A DNA stretch of 64,000 bases from Komagataeibacter saccharivorans. GTDB taxonomy: Bacteria > Pseudomonadota > Alphaproteobacteria > Acetobacterales > Acetobacteraceae. The DNA lies in assembly GCF_003207825.1 (NCBI RefSeq), contig NZ_NKTY01000017.1, forward strand, positions 1 through 64,000, given 5' to 3'. The translations under genes were made by a program, and so were the position numbers. Below the pieces are notes generated by a model. That model worked only from the letters and a program-made list of their open reading frames with translations, was not told the origin of the DNA and made no database searches. Shown here piece by piece: positions 52,013 to 60,765 of the stretch. Numbering within the stretch: the stretch's first letter is position 1; each line of letters opens with the position of its first letter.

Positions 52013-53140
52013 ATGACAGTTTCAGGACCGCGGGGGCGGTTACTGACAACGCGCCGGGGCCTGCTGGGCATGGCCGGGGCAGCCGGGTCCGGCCTGCTGC
52101 TGCCACGTCACGCCACGGCGGCGGACCAGCCCGCGTGGCGCAGGCCGCTGGCGGAATCGGATGCGGTCATTGCCTTTGGCCATACGGGGCCGATTACCGA
52201 TGGCGGCTGGTCCATGGTGCATGACCGGGGTGTGCAGGCGGTGCGCAGGGCCTTCCCGCGACTGCGTACGATCTATGTCGAAAGCGTGCCCTATTCCGCC
52301 GACGCCACGCGCATTTTCCGCCAGTTCGTGGCCGAAGGCGCGCAGATGGTGTTCGCCACTTCGGAATATGGCGATTTCATCAAGGACGTGTCCGACCGCG
52401 CGCCCGATGTCGCCTTCATGGAATGTGACGGCAACAACGTAACCGGCAATCTGGGCTGGTATTACGTGGCGCACTGGTATGCCAGCTACATCATCGGCAT
52501 TGCGGCGGGGCTTATGACGCGAACCGGCAAGCTGGGCTTTCTGGGGTCGTTTCCCATTCCTTCCGTCTATGCCAGCGCCAATGCGACGCTGCTGGGCGCG
52601 CAGTCGGTCAATCCATCCATCACGATGCAGGCCATCACCATCAACGCATGGTTCGACCCGCAGGCGGCGACGCAGGCGGCGACGGCGCTGGCCGATAACG
52701 GATGCGACTTCCTGTGCGGGATCATGGATGAACCCGCCTATCTGCGTGTGGCCGTGCAACGCGGCCTGAAGGCCGCGATGTGGAATACCGGCATGCTGAA
52801 CTACGGGCCGGAAGCCTATGTCAGTTCCGTATCGCTGGATTTCAACGATTTCTATGTATCGCAGGTGCGCGACCTTCTGGCGGGCACATGGCAGCCGCAG
52901 GGGCGGTTCCTGACACTGGGCCACGGCGTGGACCGCGATGCCTGGGGGCCAAGCGTGCCCGAATCCGTAGCGCGCCAGGCCGATGACATGCGTACGCGCA
53001 TCCTGGCGGGGTATGTCCCCTTCACCGGCCCGATACATGACAATCACGGGCAGCTGCGCGTGCCTGCTGGCGTCACGCCAAGCGATCTTGACATCTATCA
53101 CAGCGATTGGGCTGTGGCGGGAGTATCCGGTCTTGAATAA
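52013..53140 (+). CDS. BMP-family ABC transporter substrate-binding protein
   Basis: 375 residues. The N-terminus carries a twin-arginine signal (TTRRGLLGMAGAAGSGLL, cleavage near ATAADQ), so it is exported folded to the periplasm. The mature part matches the BMP/Med/PnrA type: AFGHTGPITDGGWSMVHDRG, FATSEYGDFIKDVSDRAPDV and a late QVRDLLAGTW. Family members bind purine nucleosides or related compounds. It heads an operon with one double ATPase and two permeases. The exact ligand is not known; purine nucleosides are the best guess. Confidence 0.9.
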   Translation: MTVSGPRGRLLTTRRGLLGMAGAAGSGLLLPRHATAADQPAWRRPLAESDAVIAFGHTGPITDGGWSMVHDRGVQAVRRAFPRLRTIYVESVPYSADATRIFRQFVAEGAQMVFATSEYGDFIKDVSDRAPDVAFMECDGNNVTGNLGWYYVAHWYASYIIGIAAGLMTRTGKLGFLGSFPIPSVYASANATLLGAQSVNPSITMQAITINAWFDPQAATQAATALADNGCDFLCGIMDEPAYLRVAVQRGLKAAMWNTGMLNYGPEAYVSSVSLDFNDFYVSQVRDLLAGTWQPQGRFLTLGHGVDRDAWGPSVPESVARQADDMRTRILAGYVPFTGPIHDNHGQLRVPAGVTPSDLDIYHSDWAVAGVSGLE

Positions 53141-54719
53141 ACCGTCCAACCCGAACGGCAGGGCGCCGGGCACACCGCCTGTCCTGCAACTGCGTGGCAT
53201 CGGAAAATTCTTTCCCGGCGTGATCGCCAACAAGGACGTGGACCTTGATGTCTGGCCGGGTGAAATCCATGCCCTGCTGGGTGAGAACGGAGCTGGCAAA
53301 TCGACGCTGATGAACGTCGTGACCGGCATCTACCAGCCCGAGGAAGGTGAAATCATCCTTGACGGGTATGGCCAGACCTTTACCTCCCCACAGGAAGCGA
53401 TCAGGGCCGGGATCGGCATGGTCCACCAGCACTTCAAGCTGGTGGAAGCCTTCACCGTTGCGGAAAACATCCATCTTGGCTGGGACGAGGCCCCGCGTAT
53501 CGCCTCCCCCGCCGTGATGGAAGCGCGCACGCAGGAAATTTCGGAGCGTTTCGGCTTTCCCGTCCGCCCCGATGCCCGCGTCTGCGACCTGTCGGCGGGG
53601 GAACAGCAGCGCGTTGAAATCCTGCGCGTGCTGGCACGCAAGGCCCGGCTGCTGATCATGGATGAACCCACAGCCGTCCTGACACCGGAGGAAACGCGCG
53701 AACTGTTCCGCGCGCTGCGCGCGTTCCGGGCGCAGGGCAATGCCGTCATCATCATCAGTCACAAACTGGACGAGGTGATGGAGATTTCGGACCGCGTGAG
53801 CATACTGCGCGGTGGCCGCAAGATCGGCACGTTCAACACGGCGGACTGCAACCCGTCCATGCTGGCAGCGACCATGGTGGGGCGCGACATCGTGCGCCGC
53901 GACATGCGGACCCGACCCGAAGGGGCGGCCCCCATCGCACCGGAACCGATCATGCAGCTACGCCATGTGAGCGTGCGCGACGACCGCGGGGTGGAAACCC
54001 TGCGCGATGTCAGCCTTGACCTGCATGGCGGTGAGATCCTTGGTATCGCGGGGGTAGCGGGTAATGGGCAGCGCGAACTGACCCATGTGCTGACCGGTCT
54101 CATGGCCCGCACCTCGGGCGAGATCCTGCTTGATGGCGCGCTGGTGGACCGGGCGGACCCCGCCCTGTTTGCCGCGGCAGGCGTGGGCCACATACCCGAA
54201 GACCGGCTGCGCAGCGCGCTGGCCCCATCGCTGTCGATTACGGCCAACATGGCGCTGCGTGAATATGCCCAGCCACCGATTGGCCGGCACGGGCTGTATG
54301 ACGCCACGGCGGCGGGTGCGCTGGCGCACGATATCGCCGGACTGGCGCAGGTGAACATTCCTGACTTCGCCATGCCGATCCGCAATCTGTCGGGTGGTAA
54401 CCAGCAGCGTCTGGTCGCGCGGCGCGAAATCCGTATCGCCAGCCGGGTTCTGGTCGCGGCCTATCCCGCGCGCGGGCTGGATATCGGGGCCATCGCCACC
54501 ATGCTGGGTTATCTTACGGACCTGCGCGATCAGGGGGTGGCGGTCGTTTTCATATCGGAAGATCTGGAAGACCTGCTGAATGTATCGGACCGGATCGGGG
54601 TCATGTTTCATGGTCGTCTCATGTCGGTGATCCCTGCCGCGGGCGCGGATATCGCTACAATAGGAATGCTGATGGGTGGCCGCGAACCGGCTGACATACA
54701 GGCGGGAGCAGCACAGTAA
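53133..54719 (+). CDS. ABC transporter double ATPase (BMP/nucleoside-type importer)
   Basis: 528 residues with two fused ATP-binding domains. Domain 1 has Walker A GENGAGKST, signature LSAGEQQRVEILR and Walker B LLIMDEPTAVLTP. Domain 2 has the degenerate P-loop GVAGNGQRE and signature LSGGNQQRLVARRE, typical of sugar/nucleoside-type importer ATPases, where a glycine replaces key P-loop residues. No ATG fits; a TTG at 53133, overlapping the upstream stop, has GGCGGGAG ten bases before it. Two permease genes follow without gaps. Confidence 0.93.
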   Translation: MNKPSNPNGRAPGTPPVLQLRGIGKFFPGVIANKDVDLDVWPGEIHALLGENGAGKSTLMNVVTGIYQPEEGEIILDGYGQTFTSPQEAIRAGIGMVHQHFKLVEAFTVAENIHLGWDEAPRIASPAVMEARTQEISERFGFPVRPDARVCDLSAGEQQRVEILRVLARKARLLIMDEPTAVLTPEETRELFRALRAFRAQGNAVIIISHKLDEVMEISDRVSILRGGRKIGTFNTADCNPSMLAATMVGRDIVRRDMRTRPEGAAPIAPEPIMQLRHVSVRDDRGVETLRDVSLDLHGGEILGIAGVAGNGQRELTHVLTGLMARTSGEILLDGALVDRADPALFAAAGVGHIPEDRLRSALAPSLSITANMALREYAQPPIGRHGLYDATAAGALAHDIAGLAQVNIPDFAMPIRNLSGGNQQRLVARREIRIASRVLVAAYPARGLDIGAIATMLGYLTDLRDQGVAVVFISEDLEDLLNVSDRIGVMFHGRLMSVIPAAGADIATIGMLMGGREPADIQAGAAQ

Positions 54720-55798
54720 TGGCAACACGTGCATTCCAGCGCCTGCCCACCGCCCCGGCCGGGCGCATCCTTATGCTGCGGCTGGTGGCCATTATCCTGT
54801 CGCTGTTCATCATCGCCTGCGTGCTGGCGCTATCGGGGCATAGCCCGCTGATGCTAGCGGAACTGATCATACACTCCACCCTCGGGTCGCGCTTCGGGCT
54901 GGAGGATCTGGCCCTGTTCATGTGTCCGCTGCTGCTGACCGGCGCGGCTGTTACCGTGTGCGGCACGATCGGGTTGTGGAATATCGGCGCGGAAGGACAG
55001 TTCTACGCCGGCGCCATTGCCGCGACGGGGGTAGCCCTTGGCGTGCATGGCTCCGCCCTTACGGTTCTGCCACTCATGACCATTGCCGGTATCGTGGGGG
55101 GCATGGCGTGGATTACGGTACCCACGCTGGCGCGGGCCTATGCGGGGGTGAATGAAATCATCACCACCCTTCTGCTCAATTTTATCGCCTCCCTCCTGAC
55201 CTATTATCTTACGACGGGGCCATGGCGGGACCGGATCAGCGGGGCGCAGGTTTCGACACAGCGGATTTCGGTCTCCATCCCCGAAATGTGGGGAATCGTG
55301 CACTGGGGCTTTCCGGTGGCGATCGTGATCGTGATCGGACTGGCGCTGGTGCTGTCGCGCACGCGGTGGGGGTATGAAATCCGTATTGGCGGCGCGAACC
55401 CGGAAGCTGCGCGCTATGCCGGGATTCCGGTCAGGCTGCGCATCATTTCGGTCATGCTGCTTTCCGGCGGTCTGGCGGGGCTGGCTGGCATGTTTGAAGT
55501 TGCGGGCACCGTGCATCGGCTGCAGGGCGGGATGGCCAATAATTTCGGTTATCTGGGCATTGTCGTGGCGGTGCTGGCGCGCGGGTCGTGCCTGAACGTG
55601 ATCCCTGCCGCGCTGCTCATGGCCCTTATCCTTGATTCGGGCATTGTCATGCAGACCCAGCAGCTTTCGGCTTCGGTCATTCTGGCCATTACCGGGCTGA
55701 TCCTGTTCATGATCGCCATTGGCGACGAACTGGCCCATTACCGGCCGCTGGCCCGGACAACACCACAGGGTACTGCGGCAGGGAGTAAAGTATCATGA
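54719..55798 (+). CDS. ABC transporter permease 1 (BPD_transp_2 family)
   Basis: 359 residues with about nine to ten membrane segments. AAVTVCGTIGLWNIGAEGQF, VNEIITTLLLNFIASLLTYY and RTRWGYEIRIGGANPEAARY are characteristic of the larger permease of nucleoside/BMP-type importers (YufP/NupB-like). It begins at the last base of the ATPase stop (TAATG) and overlaps the second permease by four bases. Confidence 0.93.
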   Translation: MATRAFQRLPTAPAGRILMLRLVAIILSLFIIACVLALSGHSPLMLAELIIHSTLGSRFGLEDLALFMCPLLLTGAAVTVCGTIGLWNIGAEGQFYAGAIAATGVALGVHGSALTVLPLMTIAGIVGGMAWITVPTLARAYAGVNEIITTLLLNFIASLLTYYLTTGPWRDRISGAQVSTQRISVSIPEMWGIVHWGFPVAIVIVIGLALVLSRTRWGYEIRIGGANPEAARYAGIPVRLRIISVMLLSGGLAGLAGMFEVAGTVHRLQGGMANNFGYLGIVVAVLARGSCLNVIPAALLMALILDSGIVMQTQQLSASVILAITGLILFMIAIGDELAHYRPLARTTPQGTAAGSKVS

Positions 55799-56733
55799 TC
55801 ACGCTGCTGACAGGGATGCTGGCCACCGCCGTTCTGGCCGGTGGCGTTCTGGCGCTGGCCGCCCTTGGCGAAGTGCTGGCCGAACGGGTGGGCGTGACCA
55901 ACCTTGGTGTGGAAGGGCTGATGGCCCTTGGCGCCGTCAGCGCGGTCATTACCGTGTTTTCCTTCCACTCCCCGTGGGTGGGCCTGCTGGTCGCCATAAT
56001 GGTGGGGGCTGTGGGGGGCATGGTTTTTGCCTTTGGCGCCGTGGTCATGCGGGCCAATCAGGTACTGTGTGGTCTGGCCACGACCTTCATGGGGCTGGGT
56101 CTGTCCACCGCGCTGGGGCACAATTATGCCGGGCAGCCGGTTGATGCGACATTCGGCCATGTGACCATTCCGCTGCTGTCCGCCATACCGGTGATCGGGC
56201 CCGCGTTTTTTGCGCAGAATATCCTGATCGTACCCATCTATGTGCTGCTGCCTGCCCTTGTGCATTTTGTGATGTTCCGCACGCGCCACGGCCTGAACAT
56301 GCGCGCGGTGGGTGAAAACCCGGCTGCGGCGGATGCGGCGGGCATACCGGTCATGGCCATGCGGTTCTGGTACGTAACACTGGGTGGTGCGATGGCAGGC
56401 ATGGCAGGCGGTTACCTGACCCTGACCTATGTGCCGGTCTGGTCGGAAGGCATGGTGGCGGGACGGGGATGGATCGCGCTGGCGCTGGTGATCTTTGCGG
56501 GGTACCGCCCGATCATTGTTACGCTGTCGGCCCTTCTGTTCGGGCTGGTCACGGCCCTGTCCTTTGTCGGGCAGGCCCATAACTGGCCCATTGATCCGGC
56601 CTTCCTGAACATGCTGCCCTATCTGGGGACGATGGCGTTCATCATCGTGCCTGTCGTGGTGTGGCACCGCATGCGCCGGGTCATGGCGGCCCCGGCCGCG
56701 CTGGCCCAGCCCTATTACCGCGACGTGCGCTGA
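55795..56733 (+). CDS. ABC transporter permease 2 (BPD_transp_2 family)
   Basis: 312 residues with about eight to nine membrane segments. GEVLAERVGVTNLGVEGLMA, RTRHGLNMRAVGENPAAADA and AGMAGGYLTLTYVPVWSEGM match the smaller permease partner (YufQ/NupC-like). ATGA overlap with permease 1. It completes a full four-gene importer. After its stop a 6-bp hairpin (56799-56815) without T-run lies before the convergent gene. Confidence 0.93.
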   Translation: MITLLTGMLATAVLAGGVLALAALGEVLAERVGVTNLGVEGLMALGAVSAVITVFSFHSPWVGLLVAIMVGAVGGMVFAFGAVVMRANQVLCGLATTFMGLGLSTALGHNYAGQPVDATFGHVTIPLLSAIPVIGPAFFAQNILIVPIYVLLPALVHFVMFRTRHGLNMRAVGENPAAADAAGIPVMAMRFWYVTLGGAMAGMAGGYLTLTYVPVWSEGMVAGRGWIALALVIFAGYRPIIVTLSALLFGLVTALSFVGQAHNWPIDPAFLNMLPYLGTMAFIIVPVVVWHRMRRVMAAPAALAQPYYRDVR

Positions 56734-56868
56734 GGGGCTGTTTCAGTTCCCATGCAGCACACGCGGAGAAGGATTTCCTGATCCGCGACAGGGCATGGCG
56801 GGGCGAAAAGCCCCGTCAGACCCCACTGGTCGCACATGGAGACAGCATGATCGGTTATAAAGCCTGCA

Positions 56869-57954
56869 TCACGGGCCAGTACCCTGACCGTGGTGCAGGA
56901 CATCGGCAGAAATCCGGCGTGCGTAACCTGCCGAATCAAGGCTGTCGGGAAAAATGGCCAGTAGCTTGAGTTCATCTATGTAACGCGCAAGCTGGGTTTT
57001 AAGGTCGTTGCCGACAGGGCTGATCCCCAGCACTTCGTGACGCATCATCTGCAAGATTTCGTCCTGGCGCATGCCTTCCACCCTGCCATCCAGCAGGGTC
57101 GCGGCCTCGGCCATATGGGTGGGCAGCCAGTGCGCGGCATTATACAGCGCCAGCACGAGGGCTACGGCAGCAGATGGGGTCTGTTGCAGCCGATCCGTCG
57201 CGACACCCAGCGCAAGATTGGTGCGCCGCGCATACAGGCCGCTGACGCTATTGACCAGTTCGACCAGATCCAGCGCCCGATTGCCCAGCAACTGCCATGC
57301 CAGCGGATCATGCACCGCCACGGCATCAACACTGCCCGCCATCAATGCATCATCAATCTGGTCGGGCGGCATGATGATCCAGTTCGGCGCGGTATCGGGA
57401 TTAAGCCCCTTGCGCCGCAGGATGACGGAAAAGAACAGCCGGTCCGCCATGTCGGCGTTCAGGACTGCAATCCTGCGCCCGGCAAGATCCTCGATCTTGG
57501 CGAGCCTGAGCCGCCGCCGTGTCAGCAGGCGGAACGTGCCTGCCTGCAATCCCATGACCAGCCGGGCCGGCAGGTCCGCATTGGCCTGATAGGCCTGCAG
57601 CCATGTCAGCACCGGGGCGACGGCGGCCATGCAGCGCCCCGCCTGCAGATCGGCTATGGCGTCACGCCCCGTCTGCGCGCCGGTGCGCAGGATGACATTC
57701 AGCCGATACTGCGAAAAGAAATCCTGCCTCAGCCCGACATTATAAAGCGTTGAAGCGGCGGCATTGGGCCATGACAGGGTCAGGTCATGCGGTTCGCCAT
57801 CCAGCAGGGCGTCATCGCGCCGGACAAGACGGGCCTGCTGGCGGCTTTGCACCCATTGCGCCCCGACAACGGCGCAGCCTGCCCCGACCAGCAACGGCAT
57901 GACCGCGCGGCGTAGCAGGCGTGGCGGCTTCGCGTCCGTGTTCCCATCTACCAT
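56869..57954 (-). CDS. Orphan NMT1/SsuA-like solute-binding protein, membrane anchored
   Basis: 361 residues. A basic N-terminus is followed by one hydrophobic segment (about 15-33) without a lipobox or clear cleavage site, so it may stay anchored. The remainder has the type II periplasmic-binding layout of NMT1/SsuA/NrtA proteins: IADLQAGRCMAAVAPV, GRRIAVLNADMADRLFF and LMAGSVDAVAVHDPLAWQLL. No matching permease or ATPase gene is adjacent. It converges on the BMP importer operon. Ligand unknown; it could serve a distant transporter or act as a sensor. Confidence 0.78.
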   Translation of the reverse strand: MVDGNTDAKPPRLLRRAVMPLLVGAGCAVVGAQWVQSRQQARLVRRDDALLDGEPHDLTLSWPNAAASTLYNVGLRQDFFSQYRLNVILRTGAQTGRDAIADLQAGRCMAAVAPVLTWLQAYQANADLPARLVMGLQAGTFRLLTRRRLRLAKIEDLAGRRIAVLNADMADRLFFSVILRRKGLNPDTAPNWIIMPPDQIDDALMAGSVDAVAVHDPLAWQLLGNRALDLVELVNSVSGLYARRTNLALGVATDRLQQTPSAAVALVLALYNAAHWLPTHMAEAATLLDGRVEGMRQDEILQMMRHEVLGISPVGNDLKTQLARYIDELKLLAIFPDSLDSAGYARRISADVLHHGQGTGP

Positions 57955-58095
57955 TGGCTGCGGTTTCTCCTGATCTGCGAAGGTCTTACCGTTCTTTTTC
58001 CCGGCATGGTCTCCCTTATTTCCCTTTTTGAAAAAAAGTTCAAAAGGGGGGTTTACGCCCCCCCATCACTGTGGCTATAAGCTGCTCAACGCTGA

Positions 58096-58171
58096 TCCCG
58101 AATAGCTCAGTTGGTAGAGCAAGCGACTGTTAATCGCTGGGTCGTAGGTTCGAGTCCTACTTCGGGAGCCA
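58096..58171 (+). tRNA. tRNA-Asn (anticodon GTT)
   Basis: 76 bases including an encoded CCA. Acceptor stem TCCCGAA pairs with TTCGGGA, the D-arm contains AGCTCAGTTGGTAGAGC, the anticodon loop CTGTTAA has anticodon GTT, and the T-arm has GGTTCGAGTCC. It stands alone on the plus strand. Confidence 0.97.
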
Positions 58172-58544
58172 CCTTTCCTTAAAATCAGTTTACGCATGTC
58201 GGTTAGGGATTTTCCCTATCTGACCGGTGCGTTTTGTCGTGTACGCATGCTGGCAACGGACCGGCAAGGACATCGCCAGCCGCGAAGCCCATGCACCGAC
58301 TGCATGCTATCGCAATGCGTGGCGATACTGTTGGACTGTTGCAGTTTGTTCAGGACGCGCCACAACGCCGTGCGACGGACATGATGACTTACCGATAATG
58401 GCCGAGGGCGCTTGTCGGCCTGCTCCAGAGCAAGACATCTCTGTGCCTGACTTCAAGCGAACTGACGCACCGACACGACATAATCGGAATGCAGATTCAT
58501 TGCAGGGCACCAGCGCGGCTGACCACGCCGGTCGCCAGCCTGTC
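58172..58544. other. 373-bp stretch after tRNA-Asn without a supported gene
   Basis: Open frames exist on the plus strand but lack good start sites or recognisable content, and the longest runs into the antisense of the next gene. tRNA 3' ends are frequent integration sites, yet no integrase fragment or repeat of the tRNA end was found here. Composition is ordinary GC-rich, so this may be decayed coding DNA. Confidence 0.4.
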
Positions 58545-59072
58545 CTAGCGGAAATCAGCCCTGAATTTTGTTACCGCAGCCTGTGCGCAGGCTTCATCCT
58601 TGTCACCACCCGGCGCACCCGAAACCCCGATCCCACCGAGCACGGCATTATCCGACACCCGGCGCAGCGTGACCCCACCGGGCACAAACAGGACTTCCGG
58701 AATTGTATTGAGCGCCCCATTGGGCGGGCCACCTGCCTTGGCAGCGATCAGTTCGCTGGTGGTGTTCAGGTTGAAGGCCAGACCATAGGAATAAGCCGTA
58801 TAGGCCTTGCGATAGGAAACGGATAGCGACTGCAACGGCACGCTATCCCCCTTGATGACGGCCTGCTGATGGCCTGTTGTGTCCACCACCGTCGCGGTGA
58901 CGGAATACCCCTGCCCTGCGCAACTCCGCACGGCTTCCGCCGCCAGTTTTTCAGCCGTGCTCCAGTCAAGCTTGGGCGTAATGACGATATGGCCCTGCGC
59001 ATGGGCGGATGCCGCCATGCACAGCCCCATGAAAGTCGCCGCACACCATAGCTGCCAACCGGATTGCACCAT
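58545..59072 (-). CDS. GlcG/HbpS-family secreted protein
   Basis: 175 residues. A signal peptide (about 1-26, ending ASAHAQ) is followed by a GlcG/HbpS domain (PF03928-type): AEKLAAEAVRSCAGQGYSVT, VVDTTGHQQAVIKGDSVPLQ, SVSYRKAYTAYSYG and VLGGIGVSGAPGGDKDEACA. Members bind heme or cobalamin-like ligands or act as accessory proteins of glycolate or alcohol oxidation. No function can be fixed. The ATG at 59072 starts the signal peptide; the longer upstream frame adds 33 residues that would precede it. It follows the esterase gene on the same strand. Confidence 0.87.
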   Translation of the reverse strand: MVQSGWQLWCAATFMGLCMAASAHAQGHIVITPKLDWSTAEKLAAEAVRSCAGQGYSVTATVVDTTGHQQAVIKGDSVPLQSLSVSYRKAYTAYSYGLAFNLNTTSELIAAKAGGPPNGALNTIPEVLFVPGGVTLRRVSDNAVLGGIGVSGAPGGDKDEACAQAAVTKFRADFR

Positions 59073-59197
59073 GCGCCCATTCCCTGCCCTGAAGGGAGCA
59101 TGATGCAGAACCGTAAGAAAAAACCGCAACAGCAAAAGCGCCCGTACACATAATAGTGCCCACCCCGGCACGATGGAGCCGGGGCGGGTTCAGGCCC

Positions 59198-60160
59198 TTA
59201 CAGACCCAGCGTGCGCCGTAATCCCGCACAGTAGGCATCCATGAACCGGCGTGACAGTTCAGCCTCCGGCACGAACATGTCGAACACATGGTAGGCTCCG
59301 GGCACGACCATTACCTCCGTCGGAACGCCGGACGCCATGAGACGGCGGGCATATTCCAGATCCTCGCACAGGAACAGGTCCATCGACCCTACGCCGATAA
59401 AGGTGGGCGGCAGGCCGGACAGATCCTTTGCCCGCGCGGCGGCGGCATAGGCGGGCGTATCGTCACCCCCCGCCGCACTCCCCAGATAGGCTTCCCATGC
59501 GTATTTATTGGCCGAACGGGTCCAGACGAATTCCCCAAAATCCGGCGCGGGATCGACTTTCGTGGCCGTGCGGTCATCCAGCATGGGATAGATCAGCAAC
59601 TGATAGGCCAGCCTGTATTCCTTGCGGTCACGCGCCATGAGGGCGAGTGCGGCACTCAGGCCGCCGCCTGCACTTTCACCCGCAACGGCCACCTTTTCAG
59701 GGTTGATGCCAAGCTGGGCGGCATTATCGTTCATCCATTTCAGGGCTGCATAGCAATCCTCGATCGCACCGGGATATTTGACCTCCGGCGCCAGACGATA
59801 ATCGACGGACACGATCACAAAGCCCATACGGCTGGCCAGAACCTGGCATTTGGGGTCATCGACCTCCGGATGGCCGGAAACCAGACCGCCACCATGGATA
59901 TAGACCATGGCGGGTGCATTCGGCTGACGCTTGCGCGGGCGATAGACAAGCACACGCACATCCGGCGCGCCCTTCAGGCCGGGCACGTATTCTTCCTGCA
60001 CTTCCACATCCGGCAGGGGCTTGCCTTCGATCAGCCGCACGGATGTCATGAAGATTTCGCGCACTTCCGGCAGCGATCGCCCCGACAGGCCATCGAAAGA
60101 AGGCATCTTTTCCAGAATTGGCAGAAATTCGGGATTTACGACATTTTTGGGCATAATCAA
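59198..60160 (-). CDS. Alpha/beta hydrolase, HSL-type esterase
   Basis: 320 residues. MVYIHGGGLVSG holds the oxyanion-hole HGGG, AGESAGGGLSAA the nucleophile Ser, GSMDLFLCED the Asp and GAYHVFDMF the His. It is a family IV carboxylesterase/lipase without a signal peptide, so cytoplasmic. It belongs to the same family as the protein at 24731-25807 but looks only distantly related. It lies upstream of the GlcG-like gene by about 125 bases. Substrate unknown. Confidence 0.9.
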   Translation of the reverse strand: MIMPKNVVNPEFLPILEKMPSFDGLSGRSLPEVREIFMTSVRLIEGKPLPDVEVQEEYVPGLKGAPDVRVLVYRPRKRQPNAPAMVYIHGGGLVSGHPEVDDPKCQVLASRMGFVIVSVDYRLAPEVKYPGAIEDCYAALKWMNDNAAQLGINPEKVAVAGESAGGGLSAALALMARDRKEYRLAYQLLIYPMLDDRTATKVDPAPDFGEFVWTRSANKYAWEAYLGSAAGGDDTPAYAAAARAKDLSGLPPTFIGVGSMDLFLCEDLEYARRLMASGVPTEVMVVPGAYHVFDMFVPEAELSRRFMDAYCAGLRRTLGL

Positions 60161-60765
60161 CAGAGTCCTCTTTTATCACAGGCAGCCACACGGGACGCCC
60201 TGATGCACAGGACCCTCACGCACGGAGCCGTGAACAACCATGATCGACATCAAATAATATTAGATACATTTGAATATAAAATATAAATATATAAGATTAT
60301 CCCATCAAATATATTTAAAAACAAAATCATATTAAATATTTATAGGATACATTTGCGCCATTTATATAATAATATGCGAATCAATTTATGAATGAATACA
60401 AGTCATGTTATCGAATTATCAGAATTATCCATTCATTTATGATGATGAATTTTTCACATACGCACTGATCTGTTTTGTTTTTACCAGCACAACAAGAAGT
60501 AAAAAATAAATATCACAAGAATATCCGGTAGCTATCCACCACGCGGAATATGTAACACGCGATCTGAACCAGTGCTGCTGCGTGGCGTTCTATCCCAACG
60601 CAAGAACTCCGCAGGACATTTGTCGCCGGAAGCAGAAACAAAAAGGCACAAAGAGCAGGAATATTCTTACATAACATATACTTCATGCAACTAAACAAAA
60701 ATAAACCTTCCATACGGATTTTTTATATATAATATGCGCGGACTATAAATACGGAAGGATCACCA
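60161..60765. other. AT-rich gene-free region upstream of antiporter gene
   Basis: About 600 bases with a marked drop in GC, especially 60240-60480 and 60660-60740, unlike either neighbour. GATACATTTG occurs twice (60263-60272 and 60346-60355). No coding region is supported; a 66-codon minus-strand frame has no identifiable features. It probably contains the promoters of the divergent esterase and antiporter genes and may be bound by H-NS-like or MucR-like proteins. Confidence 0.5.

Noticed and set aside
58172-58544. Possible integration site at the 3' end of tRNA-Asn
   Set aside because: No integrase gene, no duplicated tRNA 3' segment and no shift in composition were found.
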